Positions 35,601 to 43,618 are shown, counted from the first letter of the stretch. The stretch is DNA of 64,000 nt from Hymenobacter citatus (GCF_014333615.1 NZ_JACSCY010000002.1:62001-126000), one strand, 5' to 3'. A program made the numbers and translations. The notes: a model not told the origin generated them from the letters alone.

Positions 35601-37718
35601 GAGCTTGGTCAGGTACTCGTCGCACTTGGCGGGCGTGTCGGCCAGGTCGAGGTAGTTGGTGAGGGCCTGCTCCAGCAGTTTGAGCTGGGCCGTAAACTCC
35701 GCCTGGGCCTCGGTGCCGGCCAGGGCCTGCCGCCTTCTTTTAAGGGCCGCCCGAATCTGGTTGAAGCGGGCGTACACCGTCGAGATGTTGTCGATGATGG
35801 CCGTGGTCTGGGTAGGGTCGGGGATGGGCAGGTTGCTCACCACCTCAATCAGCAGCTCCAGCTCCTGGGCCACGGCGGTGGCCTCCTGCTCGCGCTGGTC
35901 GGCCTCCACGGTTTTCTGCACCTGCTCTACGCCGTCGGCAATGGCCTGCACGCGCTGGGCGTAGGGTAGGAGGGCATCGGGCTGAAGCAGGAAGTCCACG
36001 GTTTGGGTGGCTACTTCCTGGCTCAGCGTTTCCAACTCCGTGGCGCGCGCTTCCACGGCCGGCAGCTCTACGTAGCGCAGCTCCTTCAAGGAAATCACCT
36101 CGCCCCGCACCCCGCGCAGCTCGCCCAGCAGCTGCACAAACTCCGTGACGGTATCGGGTGCCGAGCGGCGGATGCGGCCAATCAGCTCGTCGGCTTTCTG
36201 GAAAACGGTTTGGGTTTGCTGGGCGGTGTTTTTGCGGATGCTCTGCACCTTCTCAAACTCCTCCACGGCGGCTGTAGCCGTCTGCCGAATGTCGCCCAGG
36301 GGCTCGGCCAGGGCCTGGGCGGCCGGTTCGCGCAGCCAGTGGTAGGCGTCGGTGAGGGCCGTGGTCTGGCGAATCAAGTCGAGGTAAAGGCCGGCGTAGC
36401 TGTCGTCCTTGCCGGTCAGCGTCAGGACTTCCTGTACCTCGCTCATGGCCCGCACTATCTCCTTGTTGCCCAGCTTGTAGAGGTAGGAATCGGAAGTAAC
36501 CGGCAGCTCGAAATCCGGGGCCGTGTAGGGCGTCTGCCAGATCTGCACGGCGTGGTGCTTCTTGGGCTCGTCGTCGGCCCGGAAGTAGCACAGCTCGCCG
36601 TTCTCGAACAGGGCATAGCCGTGGCACACAATGGGGTTGTCTACGCGCTGAGCAATGCGGTTGTAGCTCAGCAACAGGTAGATGCCGGTTTCCTTGTTAT
36701 AGAACACGTACAGGAAATCCTCTCCGTTTGGCGACACCACGCGCTTCTCAAACAGCATCTCCCGCAAGCCGTTGTCGAACAGCTTGTTGTCGCCGGTTTG
36801 CAGGTAGAAGCCGTGCGGAAAAATCAGGCCCTGTCCGTCGGGCAGCAGCACGCAGGCATCGGCCAGGGCATCGAGGCGCTGGGCGGTTTTGAGCTTGTGG
36901 TTGAAGATGAAGTAGCGGTACTGCTGCTCCTGGTAGGGTCTGATTTTCAGCAGAATCAGGTTGCCCACCACGGCGTAGTAGATTTCCGAATCGTCGAGGG
37001 TCTGGTCCTTGTCGTCCACCGGCTCGCTCAGGATGCCGTGGCCGGTGCTGGTGTTATCTTCTACCTTAATGGTGAGGTCACCGCCGATGGTTTCCACAAA
37101 CACCTTGTCCTCGATGCTGATGTGGGGGTGCTTGCCGCCGCGCTGCATGTCGCGGGTGGCGCGCTTCCACTGGAACTCGTGCTGGGGCGGAAAGGTGTAC
37201 TCGTGGTCGGAGCGGTTGTCGAGGTAAGTGAGCGTGTCGCCCTGCATCAGCCACTTAAACGTCTTCACATCGGAGGCGCTCTTTCCTACCCGAAACACCA
37301 TGAACAGGTGCACGCCAATCACCGCAAACTTCACGAACTGGGTGTTCTTATAATAGCGGTAGAGGTTGCGGAACTCCTCCAGAAACTGCGGATTCTGCAA
37401 CAGCTCCAGCCCCAGCGGCCGGAAATCGTGCTCGGCGTACTCGTACACGCCAAATACATCGGCCAAATCCGGCTCCGCTTTCAACCCCAGCACCACGTTG
37501 TACCCAAAGATGAACCGCCGCCCCACCGGCACCATGTCCCAGGCCAGGCAGTTGTTGTCGGTAGTGATGCGGCCGGTGCCGATCAGGCGCGTATCCACGG
37601 CCCCGAATACCTGCTTGCGCTCGGTGTTTAGGGCATCGAGGCGCTGGCGGAGGTCGGTGCTGCTTTTGAGCAGGCGGTTGCGCAGGATTTCGTAGGTGCC
37701 GGTTTCGAGTTGGTTCAT
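32616..37718 (-). CDS. Giant DUF3686 / AAA+ 'DNA repair' ATPase
   Basis: 1700 residues. N-terminal part (1-450) is the DUF3686-type beta-rich region (NNCLAWDMVPVGRRFIFGYN; FVETIGGDLTIKVEDN). A long helical, coiled-coil middle spans about 450-900. A C-terminal AAA+ module has Walker A SPPGYGKTTLMEYVANRLG near 1345, Walker B VMIYVDDIQHC near 1410 and a sensor region VAVVMAGNPYTESG. Homologues are annotated as DNA repair ATPases and travel with PspA, flotillin and YqiJ genes, suggesting a membrane-stress role. Residues about 1153-1204 are encoded by a hairpin repeat inserted in frame (PPLRERGS and APPLPEGRG arms). Confidence 0.85.
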   Translation of the reverse strand: MNQLETGTYEILRNRLLKSSTDLRQRLDALNTERKQVFGAVDTRLIGTGRITTDNNCLAWDMVPVGRRFIFGYNVVLGLKAEPDLADVFGVYEYAEHDFRPLGLELLQNPQFLEEFRNLYRYYKNTQFVKFAVIGVHLFMVFRVGKSASDVKTFKWLMQGDTLTYLDNRSDHEYTFPPQHEFQWKRATRDMQRGGKHPHISIEDKVFVETIGGDLTIKVEDNTSTGHGILSEPVDDKDQTLDDSEIYYAVVGNLILLKIRPYQEQQYRYFIFNHKLKTAQRLDALADACVLLPDGQGLIFPHGFYLQTGDNKLFDNGLREMLFEKRVVSPNGEDFLYVFYNKETGIYLLLSYNRIAQRVDNPIVCHGYALFENGELCYFRADDEPKKHHAVQIWQTPYTAPDFELPVTSDSYLYKLGNKEIVRAMSEVQEVLTLTGKDDSYAGLYLDLIRQTTALTDAYHWLREPAAQALAEPLGDIRQTATAAVEEFEKVQSIRKNTAQQTQTVFQKADELIGRIRRSAPDTVTEFVQLLGELRGVRGEVISLKELRYVELPAVEARATELETLSQEVATQTVDFLLQPDALLPYAQRVQAIADGVEQVQKTVEADQREQEATAVAQELELLIEVVSNLPIPDPTQTTAIIDNISTVYARFNQIRAALKRRRQALAGTEAQAEFTAQLKLLEQALTNYLDLADTPAKCDEYLTKLMVQLEELEGRFPDFDQFIEQLTTRREQVVEAFESKKTALVAARNQRATALLQSAERLLKAVQSRLTRLESVADINGYFAADVMVEKVRQTAQELLTLGDSVKADDVQSRLKTLREDAVRQLRDRADLFADGGQTLKFGPHAFTVNTQPLELTVVLRNDALHYHLTGTNFFQKITDPTLLTQRPVWEQTVVSENQDVYRAEFLAWRILQAAQRPTPANPEAGRFAVLSVADLAHLSAAELLAYVQQFMAARYQEGYLKGVHDHDAALLLTALVRLTRTADLLRYPADTRAAAALYWLRFCDPDQRAHWERQLQGIGLLLQVFPDSQEFDALKAELQAAVKTFAQQTGLFTLDQVAEAGDYLFASLTQILNKEELQIQNSPTSELAKNQEPTTKNRFIVSQEAAELYQQFQKQLQERQATELFQQSVEQLRDQPVAQFQLMRQWVQAANPTPQPPPLRERGSQSSANGTGLAQLQEQNSSNDNRQAPPLPEGRGLGGGVPSGLLETAVLLLTGTYDPARVVHTPTLETLEGFQGTHPRIADDRSYHLNFPDFRRRLLHYDRATVPQFEQFQELKKQLLVRAAQDMRLDDFRPRVLTSFVRNQLIDKVYLPLIGANLAKQIGTAGEGKRTDLMGLLLLISPPGYGKTTLMEYVANRLGLIFMKINGPAIGHAVTSVDPAQAPNAGARQELEKLNLAFEMGDNVMIYVDDIQHCHPEFLQKFISLCDAQRKIEGVYEGRARTYDFRGRKVAVVMAGNPYTESGDVFQLPDMLANRADIYNLGDILTAGSEEAFRLSYLENALTSNAALGRLATQSPQDVPALIRLAETGQQDGLSFEGNHSPEELNEYVAVLQKLLRLRDVVAQVNAAYIASAAQADAYRTEPPFKLQGSYRNMNKLAEKVRPVMNDQEITDLLAAHYASEAQTLTSATEANLLKLRELLGWLTPAEQTRWQQIKATFRDNLRNSGAGQLLQMLDKLESIAGGLSGIREALKRESSAN
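34107..34263. repeat. CCCCTCCGGGAGAGGGG-type repeat inside the ATPase coding region
   Basis: Two arms, GGACCCCACCCCCCAGCCCC then CTCCCCTCCGGGAGAGGGGG on the left and CCCCCTCTCCCGGAGGGGAG then GGGGCTGGGGGGTGGGGTT on the right, span 157 bases within the ATPase gene. The frame is kept. The same repeat family flanks the DUF559 gene at 37.7-38.4 kb and recurs at 46.4 kb. Confidence 0.9.
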
Positions 37719-37723
37719 GGGTA

Positions 37724-37777
37724 GGACCCCACCCCCCGGCCCCCTCCCCTCCGGGAGAGGGGGAGCCTGACGATAGG
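37724..37777. repeat. CCCCTCCGGGAGAGGGG-type half element
   Basis: GACCCCACCCCCCGGCCCC then CTCCCCTCCGGGAGAGGGGG and AGCCTGACGAT. It lies immediately before the ATPase start codon on the minus strand. Confidence 0.85.
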
Positions 37778-37816
37778 TGGAGGTTTTAAGTTGATGAGAT
37801 GCTGGGGTAGCTACTC

Positions 37817-38197
37817 TTAATAAGTCGGAAGGAGCAGTTTTAGGTGCTCGGTAATGGTTTGCAGAACTTGTGACGTGTTGTGTAGCACGTCTTCGTTGGT
37901 GAAGCGTAGCACTAAAAAGCCCGCGTCCTGCAAATTATGCGTGCGGCCGCCGTCATATTCGGCTTGTTCGGTCTCATTATGAATGCTACCATCCACTTCG
38001 ATGATCAGCCAAGCTTTCAAGCAGACGAAATCGACGATAAACTGCTGAATAGCATGCTGACGGCGAAACTGCACGCCCAACTTGTGGGTGCGCAGTTCTT
38101 GCCATAAATGATCTTCAGCGGGAGTAGGGTTCTTGCGGTTAGCACGAGCGTACTCCTTCAGACTTTTAGTCCACCGTTTCGCATCAGTGGTGTACAT
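37817..38197 (-). CDS. DUF559 endonuclease-domain protein
   Basis: 126 residues from the ATG at 38197 (MYTTDAKRWTKSLKEYARAN). The DUF559 / Vsr-like fold is evident: NRKNPTPAEDHLWQELR, LGVQFRRQHAIQQFIVDFVC, LKAWLIIEVDGSIH (catalytic Asp in E-V-D-G) and a final helix. Family members are predicted PD-(D/E)XK-type nucleases of unknown target. A longer frame to 38323 reads through the repeat arm and gives a low-complexity start. It interrupts an otherwise functionally linked operon and is enclosed by repeat elements. Confidence 0.85.
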   Translation of the reverse strand: MYTTDAKRWTKSLKEYARANRKNPTPAEDHLWQELRTHKLGVQFRRQHAIQQFIVDFVCLKAWLIIEVDGSIHNETEQAEYDGGRTHNLQDAGFLVLRFTNEDVLHNTSQVLQTITEHLKLLLPTY

Positions 38198-38217
38198 GCG
38201 GTAGGGCTCGTTCACCT

Positions 38218-38396
38218 CCGGGACCCCACCCCCCGGCCCCCTCCCCTCCGGGAGAGGGGGAGCCTGACGGTTCGCATCTAGGTTTTCCGGATTACAATAA
38301 GCATTCATAAAGGGACATAGCACACTAAAAGTATAGTCTTCGCGCCGCCGTGGCTCCCCCTCTCCCGGAGGGGAGGGGGCCGGGGGGTGGGGTTAC
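38218..38396. repeat. Paired CCCCTCCGGGAGAGGGG-type elements upstream of the DUF559 gene
   Basis: A left arm (GGACCCCACCCCCCGGCCCC..., 38220-38275) and a complementary right arm (GGCTCCCCCTCTCCCGGAGG..., 38351-38394) enclose about 75 bases. The right arm ends at the flotillin stop codon. With the element at 37724 the DUF559 gene is bracketed. Confidence 0.88.
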
Positions 38397-40567
38397 TTCA
38401 ACTCCAGCATCCGGGCGGGCTTGTCACTAATGCCCATCACCTGCGCGGTACTGGCTAGCTGCGTAATCGTCGCCCGCGTGGCGTCGTCGCCCGCTTGGTT
38501 CATCATCTTCAAAAGCAGGGCCGATACGCTCAGGTTCTTCATGTCCTCACTGCTCAGGCCGAACTGGTCCACGAAGCGGCGCAGGTTGGTTTTGAAGTCG
38601 CCACCGCCGTTGCCGTCTACGGAGAAGAAAGCGTCTTTCACGGTGCCCAGCACTTCGCTGTTCTGCACAGCGCGGTCAATCATTTTGCCTTTGGTGATGG
38701 AACCGATGATCTGGTCGAAGAACATCGTTTCGCCGCCCACAATGTCGATTTTGGCGGCTTTGAGGGCCTCGCCAATCACATCGGCTTGCGAAGCGGCAAT
38801 GTCCTTCTGGATGCTGATTTGAGCCAGCTCCACCGATTTCTCCTTGTCGAGGCGCAGCTTGAATTCCTCGTGGTCTTTGCCTACCCCGTCGAGCTTCTTC
38901 ATGGCGTCGGCCTTGGCTTCGATGCCTTTAGCTTCCACCGCAAACTTCTGCTCCGATACGGCCGCTTCGGCCAAGCCCTTTTTCTGGTCGGCGTCGGCTT
39001 TGGCCTGAATGATGTCGGCGTCGGCGAGGCCTTTCTCGCGGTTTACTTTGGCGGCTACCAGGCCCAGCTTTTCGTCGGCTTCGGCCTGCGCACCGGCTTT
39101 GGCCTGAATGGCCTGCGCCTCGGCGGTGGCAGTCAGTTGCAGCACGTTGGCTTCCGACTCGCCTTCTTTCTGGCGAGCGGTGGCTTTGGCCTGCATCACC
39201 TGCGCTTCGGCCAGGCCCACGGCAGCGGCTTTCGAAGCCTCGGCTTCGGCCAGCGTGCGGATGGCCTGGGCCTTGAACTCGGCCGAGGCTTTCTCGGCTT
39301 CGGCGTCAATCAGGGCTTGCTTGGCGCGGAACTCGGCGGCTTGGCGCTCCATATCGGCGTTGCCGACCATGGCTACCGTAGCAGCTTCGGTTTCCTGCTT
39401 GGCGGCCGTGAGGGCTACTAGCTTGTCGCGCTCGGCCAGGGCCTGGGCGCGGGTATCCTTGATCTTTTCTTCTTCCTGCACGGTGGCTTTTTCCACCACA
39501 ATTCGCTCCCGGATAATGGTCTGGATGTTCTTTTTCTCTTCTTCCAGCGCCTTTTCCTTTTCAATCTGGGCCAGGGCCACAATCCGCTCCCGTTCGTTGG
39601 CTTCCAGAGCTTTAGCCTGAGCTACCCGCTCGGTTTCCACGGCGTCAGTGCGCTGCTTGTTGCGCTCGGCTACCAGTACCTGCCGGTCGCGGTTTTGCTG
39701 GGCAATGCCTACCTCTTCCTCGGTGGCAATGCGGGCGCGCTCCGATTTCAGCTTTTCCTCTTGCTGTACCTTCTCGGTTTCGGCTAGCTCGCGGGCCTTG
39801 ATGTTGGCAATTTCACGCTTCTGCTTTTCCTGATTTTCAACGAGCTGCTTATCGAGTTGCAGAATGGTTTCCTGGGCTTCCACGTCCTGCTTCTTGATGG
39901 TTTTCTGCATCTCGCGGGCAATGGAGTTTGCCTGGATTTTCTGCTCCGAAGTCAAAGCTACAATCTTCTTGATACCCTCAGCGTCGAGAATATTATCCTG
40001 GTTGAGCGAGGTGAGCGGCGTCTGCTCCAGGTAGTCGATGGCGCAGTCGTCGAGCACATAGCCGTTCAGATCGGTGCCGATGATGCGTAGAATTTCCTGT
40101 TTGAACTGCTCGCGTGAATTGTATAATTCAATGAAATCGAACTGCTTGCCCACTGTCTTCAATGCCTCCGAGAACTTGGCATCGAACAGGTTTTCCAGCG
40201 CCGCCGGGTCGGAGGCGCGGCGCGTGCCGATGCTCTGGGCTACCTGCACCACGTCGTCGTGCGTCTTGTTAACGCGAACGTAGAAATTGACCTTCAAATC
40301 AGCCCGTAGGTTGTCTTTGCACACCAATCCTTCGGAGCCAGCCCGCTGAATGACAATGGTTTTCAGGGTGATATCCATCACCTCCAGCTTGTGCAATACG
40401 GGCACCACGAAGATGCCGGAGAAGGATACTTTCGTATCGCCGAGGCCCGTGCGCACCAAGGCTTCGCCCTGCACGGCCTTTTGGTACATTTTGACGAGCA
40501 GCGCAAACAGGCCCAGCAGCAAAAAGCCGACAATGAGCAGCACCGCCCACGATAATTGAGCAACCAT
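38393..40567 (-). CDS. Flotillin-like SPFH protein (YqiK type)
   Basis: 724 residues. N-terminal membrane anchor (LSWAVLLIVGFLLLGLFALL), then an SPFH/Band-7 domain to about 210 (VSFSGIFVVPVLHKLEVMDI; NFYVRVNKTHDDVVQVAQSI; DLNGYVLDDCAIDYLEQTPL). A very long Ala/Glu/Lys-rich coiled coil covers 215-600, followed by a C-terminal globular tail (AQVMGISDKPARMLELK). Flotillins oligomerise in membrane microdomains. In this operon it probably forms the scaffold with the YqiJ-like and PspA-like proteins; that link is known from genomic context in other bacteria. Confidence 0.93.
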   Translation of the reverse strand: MVAQLSWAVLLIVGFLLLGLFALLVKMYQKAVQGEALVRTGLGDTKVSFSGIFVVPVLHKLEVMDITLKTIVIQRAGSEGLVCKDNLRADLKVNFYVRVNKTHDDVVQVAQSIGTRRASDPAALENLFDAKFSEALKTVGKQFDFIELYNSREQFKQEILRIIGTDLNGYVLDDCAIDYLEQTPLTSLNQDNILDAEGIKKIVALTSEQKIQANSIAREMQKTIKKQDVEAQETILQLDKQLVENQEKQKREIANIKARELAETEKVQQEEKLKSERARIATEEEVGIAQQNRDRQVLVAERNKQRTDAVETERVAQAKALEANERERIVALAQIEKEKALEEEKKNIQTIIRERIVVEKATVQEEEKIKDTRAQALAERDKLVALTAAKQETEAATVAMVGNADMERQAAEFRAKQALIDAEAEKASAEFKAQAIRTLAEAEASKAAAVGLAEAQVMQAKATARQKEGESEANVLQLTATAEAQAIQAKAGAQAEADEKLGLVAAKVNREKGLADADIIQAKADADQKKGLAEAAVSEQKFAVEAKGIEAKADAMKKLDGVGKDHEEFKLRLDKEKSVELAQISIQKDIAASQADVIGEALKAAKIDIVGGETMFFDQIIGSITKGKMIDRAVQNSEVLGTVKDAFFSVDGNGGGDFKTNLRRFVDQFGLSSEDMKNLSVSALLLKMMNQAGDDATRATITQLASTAQVMGISDKPARMLELK

Positions 40568-40610
40568 AAGAGTAAGGAGTAAGAGTAGGGAAATAGGAGT
40601 CGAGAAAACG

Positions 40611-40703
40611 TTAATCGAAAAGGGTATTCAGCAGGGCCTCTACCAAAGATTCGGCCACGGACTGGCGGAGCCACTGCCAAGCGTGTTTTAGCCGCTGAAG
40701 CAT
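40611..40703 (-). CDS. Putative 30-residue microprotein between PH-like and flotillin genes
   Basis: The ATG at 40703 opens MLQRLKHAWQWLRQSVAESL then VEALLNTLFD and a TAA. It starts 7 bases after the PH-like gene stop and ends 43 bases before the flotillin start, so spacing fits an operon member. The whole chain can form one amphipathic helix with basic and Trp residues near the N terminus, as in membrane-surface peptides. No homologue is recognised, and at this size chance cannot be excluded. Confidence 0.45.
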   Translation of the reverse strand: MLQRLKHAWQWLRQSVAESLVEALLNTLFD

Positions 40704-40709
40704 GTGTGG

Positions 40710-41129
40710 CTAGCCTACCTGTATTTGCGGATTCAGCTGCCGCAGGGCTTCCATGAAATCTGCTTTGTCGCGGGGCGATACCAGGATTTCATCGTAGCGG
40801 TTGTAGGAAATCTTTAGGCGGTCAAGTGAAAGTGCGGGCGAGGAGAGCACGTTGTGCGAGGGCTTGATGCGGGTGATGCTGGTAACCGGTATCTGCCATG
40901 TGAGTGGCCCGGATACGACGCGTAGCATCTGCGTCTGTGGCTGCACTTCATAGTAGGTAGACCGCAACAGCCATATCATGAAGGCTAAAGAAGGCAGCAT
41001 GAAAACCGGCACGACGTAGGCCCCGTCGGCTATGGCCATTATGCTGATGGCCACTTGCACTAGCAAGATGGACCCAAACAACCACCAGCTGATTTTGGAA
41101 ACGAACACGCGGGGTAGGGCAGGCGACAT
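40710..41129 (-). CDS. Bacterial PH-domain-like membrane protein
   Basis: 139 residues. Two N-terminal transmembrane helices (WWLFGSILLVQVAISIMAIA; YVVPVFMLPSLAFMIWLL), then a small beta domain (YEVQPQTQMLRVVSGPLTWQ; IPVTSITRIKPSHNVLSSP; YDEILVSPRDKADFMEALR). It resembles membrane-anchored bacterial PH (bPH2/YdbT-like) proteins, with the typical VSPRDKxxFxxAL helix ending. It lies within the PspA/flotillin operon, 12 bases from its upstream neighbour. Confidence 0.75.
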   Translation of the reverse strand: MSPALPRVFVSKISWWLFGSILLVQVAISIMAIADGAYVVPVFMLPSLAFMIWLLRSTYYEVQPQTQMLRVVSGPLTWQIPVTSITRIKPSHNVLSSPALSLDRLKISYNRYDEILVSPRDKADFMEALRQLNPQIQVG

Positions 41130-41141
41130 GGTAGTGGTGAG

Positions 41142-41804
41142 TTAAGTGGCTTCGTACGGCTCGATGAGGTAGCAGCGCCGTTGCGCATCAAAGTCGATAA
41201 CCAGGGCCGAGTCGCCCTTGCGCAGCTCGGTGGCCGAGGCGGCGCGTACGTTGAGCACCAGCGGGGCGCCGCTGGTTTGAGGCACTGCCGCCTGGCCCAT
41301 TCGCTCGCGGGTGGTGGGTAGGAGCACCGTGCATAACTTGCCGAGCGGCTGCCCGCCGGCATCATGGTCTTTTTCCAGCGCCGCGAATAGCTTCACGAAA
41401 GGCGTAGTCAGCACCTTCGCCAGAAAAAGGCTTCCCAGAAGCAATGGAAGCAGAAAAACTATACCTAGTGACCAAGAACTATTGTGAGTATAGTAATTGA
41501 GCAGGATGCTGCCAGCCCACAAGGGTAGGGCCACAAAGCTCAAAAACACCATCAGCGGCACACGGCCCAGGTTGAAAAACGCCAGCGCGTTGTTCAGCCA
41601 GTCTACCCCTACCTCGCCGTGGTGGAGGTGCGGGCCGGCGTGCGAGTCGAGGTCGAAATCGGCGTCGGTGGTTACGTCCACGTCCAGCGTGTCGAGGTGC
41701 ACCAGCCCCACAATAACCGTGAGCCAGTAGAGCAGCACGAACACCAGCAGGCCCGTAGGAACCAAGTTGGGCGGCGAAACGGCGGCTTGTAATAGCTCAG
41801 TCAT
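41142..41804 (-). CDS. YqiJ-like OB-fold membrane protein
   Basis: 220 residues. Hydrophobic segments at about 16-36 (LVPTGLLVFVLLYWLTVIVG), 80-100 (VPLMVFLSFVALPLWAG) and 112-130, then an OB/NfeD-like domain (AALEKDHDAGGQPLGKLCTV; ELRKGDSALVIDFDAQRRCY). The His/Asp-rich loop SHAGPHLHHGEVGVDWLN is characteristic of the YqiJ (DUF1449) family that accompanies the YqiK flotillin in E. coli and elsewhere. Integral inner-membrane partner of the flotillin. Confidence 0.82.
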   Translation of the reverse strand: MTELLQAAVSPPNLVPTGLLVFVLLYWLTVIVGLVHLDTLDVDVTTDADFDLDSHAGPHLHHGEVGVDWLNNALAFFNLGRVPLMVFLSFVALPLWAGSILLNYYTHNSSWSLGIVFLLPLLLGSLFLAKVLTTPFVKLFAALEKDHDAGGQPLGKLCTVLLPTTRERMGQAAVPQTSGAPLVLNVRAASATELRKGDSALVIDFDAQRRCYLIEPYEAT

Positions 41805-41887
41805 GATATAGAGAAGGATGAAAACGGATGGGTACGTTGCGGGCCGTAGCTAAAGGAGCAGGGTAGGATGCAGCGCAACCGTTACCA

Positions 41888-42109
41888 TTACTGTGGCTTC
41901 TGCAATGCTGCCAGCCGCTCTTCCAGCTCCGTATTGCGCTGGGCCAGCCGGCCGGCATACTGAGCGTACACCCTATTGGTCAGAATGCTACAGAGCAGTA
42001 TCGCAATCATGCCCCAACCAGGGTCGAGCAAGTGAAACAGGCGCAGCCCAACTACTACAAGTATGATAAGCGAGGCAGCGTAGTAAAGAAGCTTTTCGGT
42101 GGTATTCAT
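41888..42109 (-). CDS. Small membrane protein in the PspA/flotillin operon
   Basis: 73 residues from the ATG at 42109 (MNTTEKLLYYAASLIILVVV). Two hydrophobic helices (YYAASLIILVVVGLRLF; WGMIAILLCSILTNRVYA) and a C-terminal coiled-coil-like tail (GRLAQRNTELEERLAALQKP). That tail could pair with the coiled coil of PspA. No named family. An 11-residue longer frame exists upstream. Confidence 0.65.
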   Translation of the reverse strand: MNTTEKLLYYAASLIILVVVGLRLFHLLDPGWGMIAILLCSILTNRVYAQYAGRLAQRNTELEERLAALQKPQ

Positions 42110-42167
42110 GGAGGAGGAATGGTTAGGTGGTTTGCGGGTCAATAGAGGCAGCCCGCGTTGACCATTT

Positions 42168-42875
42168 TTACTCCGTGAGCCCCAATTTCGCCTTCAGTGC
42201 CTGCACGTCGGCGGCGGCTTGGGTGCTGCTGCTACCGGCCAGGGCCTTGTCAATCTCGCCGTCGATGCTCTTGCTTTCGTTGGCGATTTGGCCGTACGAC
42301 TCGGCCAGGGCTTCCTCCACAGCTACCTTCTCCTTCATGCGCTCCAGCAAAGCCACCGTGCCCGACGAATCGAGCTGGGCGAGCTGCTTGTTGATGGTTT
42401 TGGTGGCGGTGCTCACCGTCTGGCGAGCCTTCAACGTTTTCAGCTCATTTTCCCACTGCGAAATGGTCTGCTTGAGTTGCTGCACGTTCTCGCCCAGCTG
42501 CGCTGCCGATTTTTCAAACTGCTCCTGATCTTGTCCAGCGCGGGCGGTTTGGGCTTCGTTTTCTATTTTTTTGAGCAGTGCTTCGCCCGCTAGTCGGTCG
42601 GCTTCGGCTTGGGCCAGGTCGCCTTTGTGGGCGCGTTGGAGCAGCAGTACAGCTTTGTTTTCGTAGTCGAGCGCCTTCGAGCGGAAGTTCTCACCCTCGT
42701 TGCGCGCCCGGATGGCCATGGCTTTCACCTCGGCCAGCGCTTGCAGGCTCTTGTCGAGGTCCTGGCGCAGGTCGCGCAGACCTTGCTCGGTGAGGTGAAT
42801 GGGGTTTTCGAGCTGATCGACAGCAGCGTGGGCTTCGGATTGACCAATTTTGAAGAGGCGGGATAGAATGTTCAT
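42168..42875 (-). CDS. PspA/IM30-family protein
   Basis: 235 residues from the ATG at 42875 (MNILSRLFKIGQSEAHAAVD). An N-terminal amphipathic helix is followed by QLENPIHLTEQGLRDLRQDL, the PspA signature region, and a continuous helical coiled coil to about 200 (NKQLAQLDSSGTVALLERMK). PspA proteins form ESCRT-III-like assemblies that stabilise stressed membranes. The coiled-coil fold and co-location with flotillin and YqiJ genes are consistent with that role. Confidence 0.88.
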   Translation of the reverse strand: MNILSRLFKIGQSEAHAAVDQLENPIHLTEQGLRDLRQDLDKSLQALAEVKAMAIRARNEGENFRSKALDYENKAVLLLQRAHKGDLAQAEADRLAGEALLKKIENEAQTARAGQDQEQFEKSAAQLGENVQQLKQTISQWENELKTLKARQTVSTATKTINKQLAQLDSSGTVALLERMKEKVAVEEALAESYGQIANESKSIDGEIDKALAGSSSTQAAADVQALKAKLGLTE

Positions 42876-42924
42876 GTTGTTGATTATTAATAGGTTGACT
42901 ATGTTATTATCTGCTTTCATCATG

Positions 42925-43035
42925 TGTCATCCTTCATCTGGCGTCCGCCTGCGAAGGACCTTATGACGGTAGGACGACAAGCGTAGCAACGACTCGTTCT
43001 CACGTGAGAAGGTCCTTCGCTCTGCTCAGGATGAC
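42925..43035. repeat. GTCATCC-type long hairpin repeat within the operon
   Basis: Left arm TGTCATCCTTCATCTGGCG, then GCGAAGGACCTTATGACG; right arm ACGTGAGAAGGTCCTTCGC then TCTGCTCAGGATGAC. Related to the copies at 942 and 22585. It separates the YbjN-like and PspA-like genes. Confidence 0.85.
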
Positions 43036-43043
43036 GGAGAGTC

Positions 43044-43442
43044 TTAGCCCTTCGCGAAGCCAATCAACTCCTCCGAATACTCGCTCAGCAATAAGCCCAG
43101 CGAGTTGAGCACGGCCTCCAGTTCTTGCCGGCCGGTGGTTTCGATTTGCAGGGTATCGCGGAAAATTACCTTGCGACCCGACTCATCCAAGGCAAACGCG
43201 CCGTGAATGATGTCGCGGTTTTTTTGGAGCAGCTGCTGGTACACCTCGCACGAGGGCGCGGGCAGCTCCAATAGGTATTGCTCCAGCAATAGCAGCGGAT
43301 CGGCGCAGCCAATCACCAGATTGCGGATGCCCAGCTCGGGCTTATCGACCACCAGAATACCATCGGCTTCCTCGGCGCGGCGAATCTCAAAGCCTAGCTC
43401 CAGCAAGTGGTTTTGAATGGTAGGGAAGTAGCAGTTTTTCAT
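43044..43442 (-). CDS. YbjN-like protein
   Basis: 132 residues from the ATG at 43442 (MKNCYFPTIQNHLLELGFEI). The alternating beta/helix pattern (GILVVDKPELGIRNLVIGCA; LLLLEQYLLELPAPSCEVYQ; LLQKNRDIIHGAFALDES; KVIFRDTLQIETTGRQELEA) matches the YbjN / type III chaperone-like fold. YbjN-like genes sit beside PspA in many genomes. It is the first gene of the minus-strand operon and faces the XRE-S24 regulator gene across a control region. Confidence 0.8.
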   Translation of the reverse strand: MKNCYFPTIQNHLLELGFEIRRAEEADGILVVDKPELGIRNLVIGCADPLLLLEQYLLELPAPSCEVYQQLLQKNRDIIHGAFALDESGRKVIFRDTLQIETTGRQELEAVLNSLGLLLSEYSEELIGFAKG

Positions 43443-43496
43443 AGGTACAGAAGGAAAAGCAACCTGTAGCAGTGGCAACTTAACCAGATGGAGCCA

Positions 43497-43526
43497 CCGC
43501 CGGAAACCGGAACAAACTTCCGGCGG
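43497..43526. promoter_or_regulatory. GC-rich hairpin in the divergent control region
   Basis: CCGCCGGAA, 12-base loop, TTCCGGCGG. It lies about 55-85 bases upstream of the YbjN-like start codon, so it may be part of that 5' leader or a binding site. Confidence 0.5.
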
Positions 43527-43618
43527 TAACCCAAGCTCAAAAAAATAGCAGCTGTAAGAATGCTTCTGGTTGGATTGTAGTAGCTTTACGATGCAAGGAT
43601 ACTAAAAGTTGAAGATAA

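Noticed and set aside
36003..37631. Long open frame of 542 codons antisense to the giant ATPase gene.
   Set aside because: High GC favours antisense frames; its product is low-complexity Val/Leu/Gln/His-rich, while the opposite strand encodes a recognised protein. The same applies to frames at 20045-21067 and 38495-39421.
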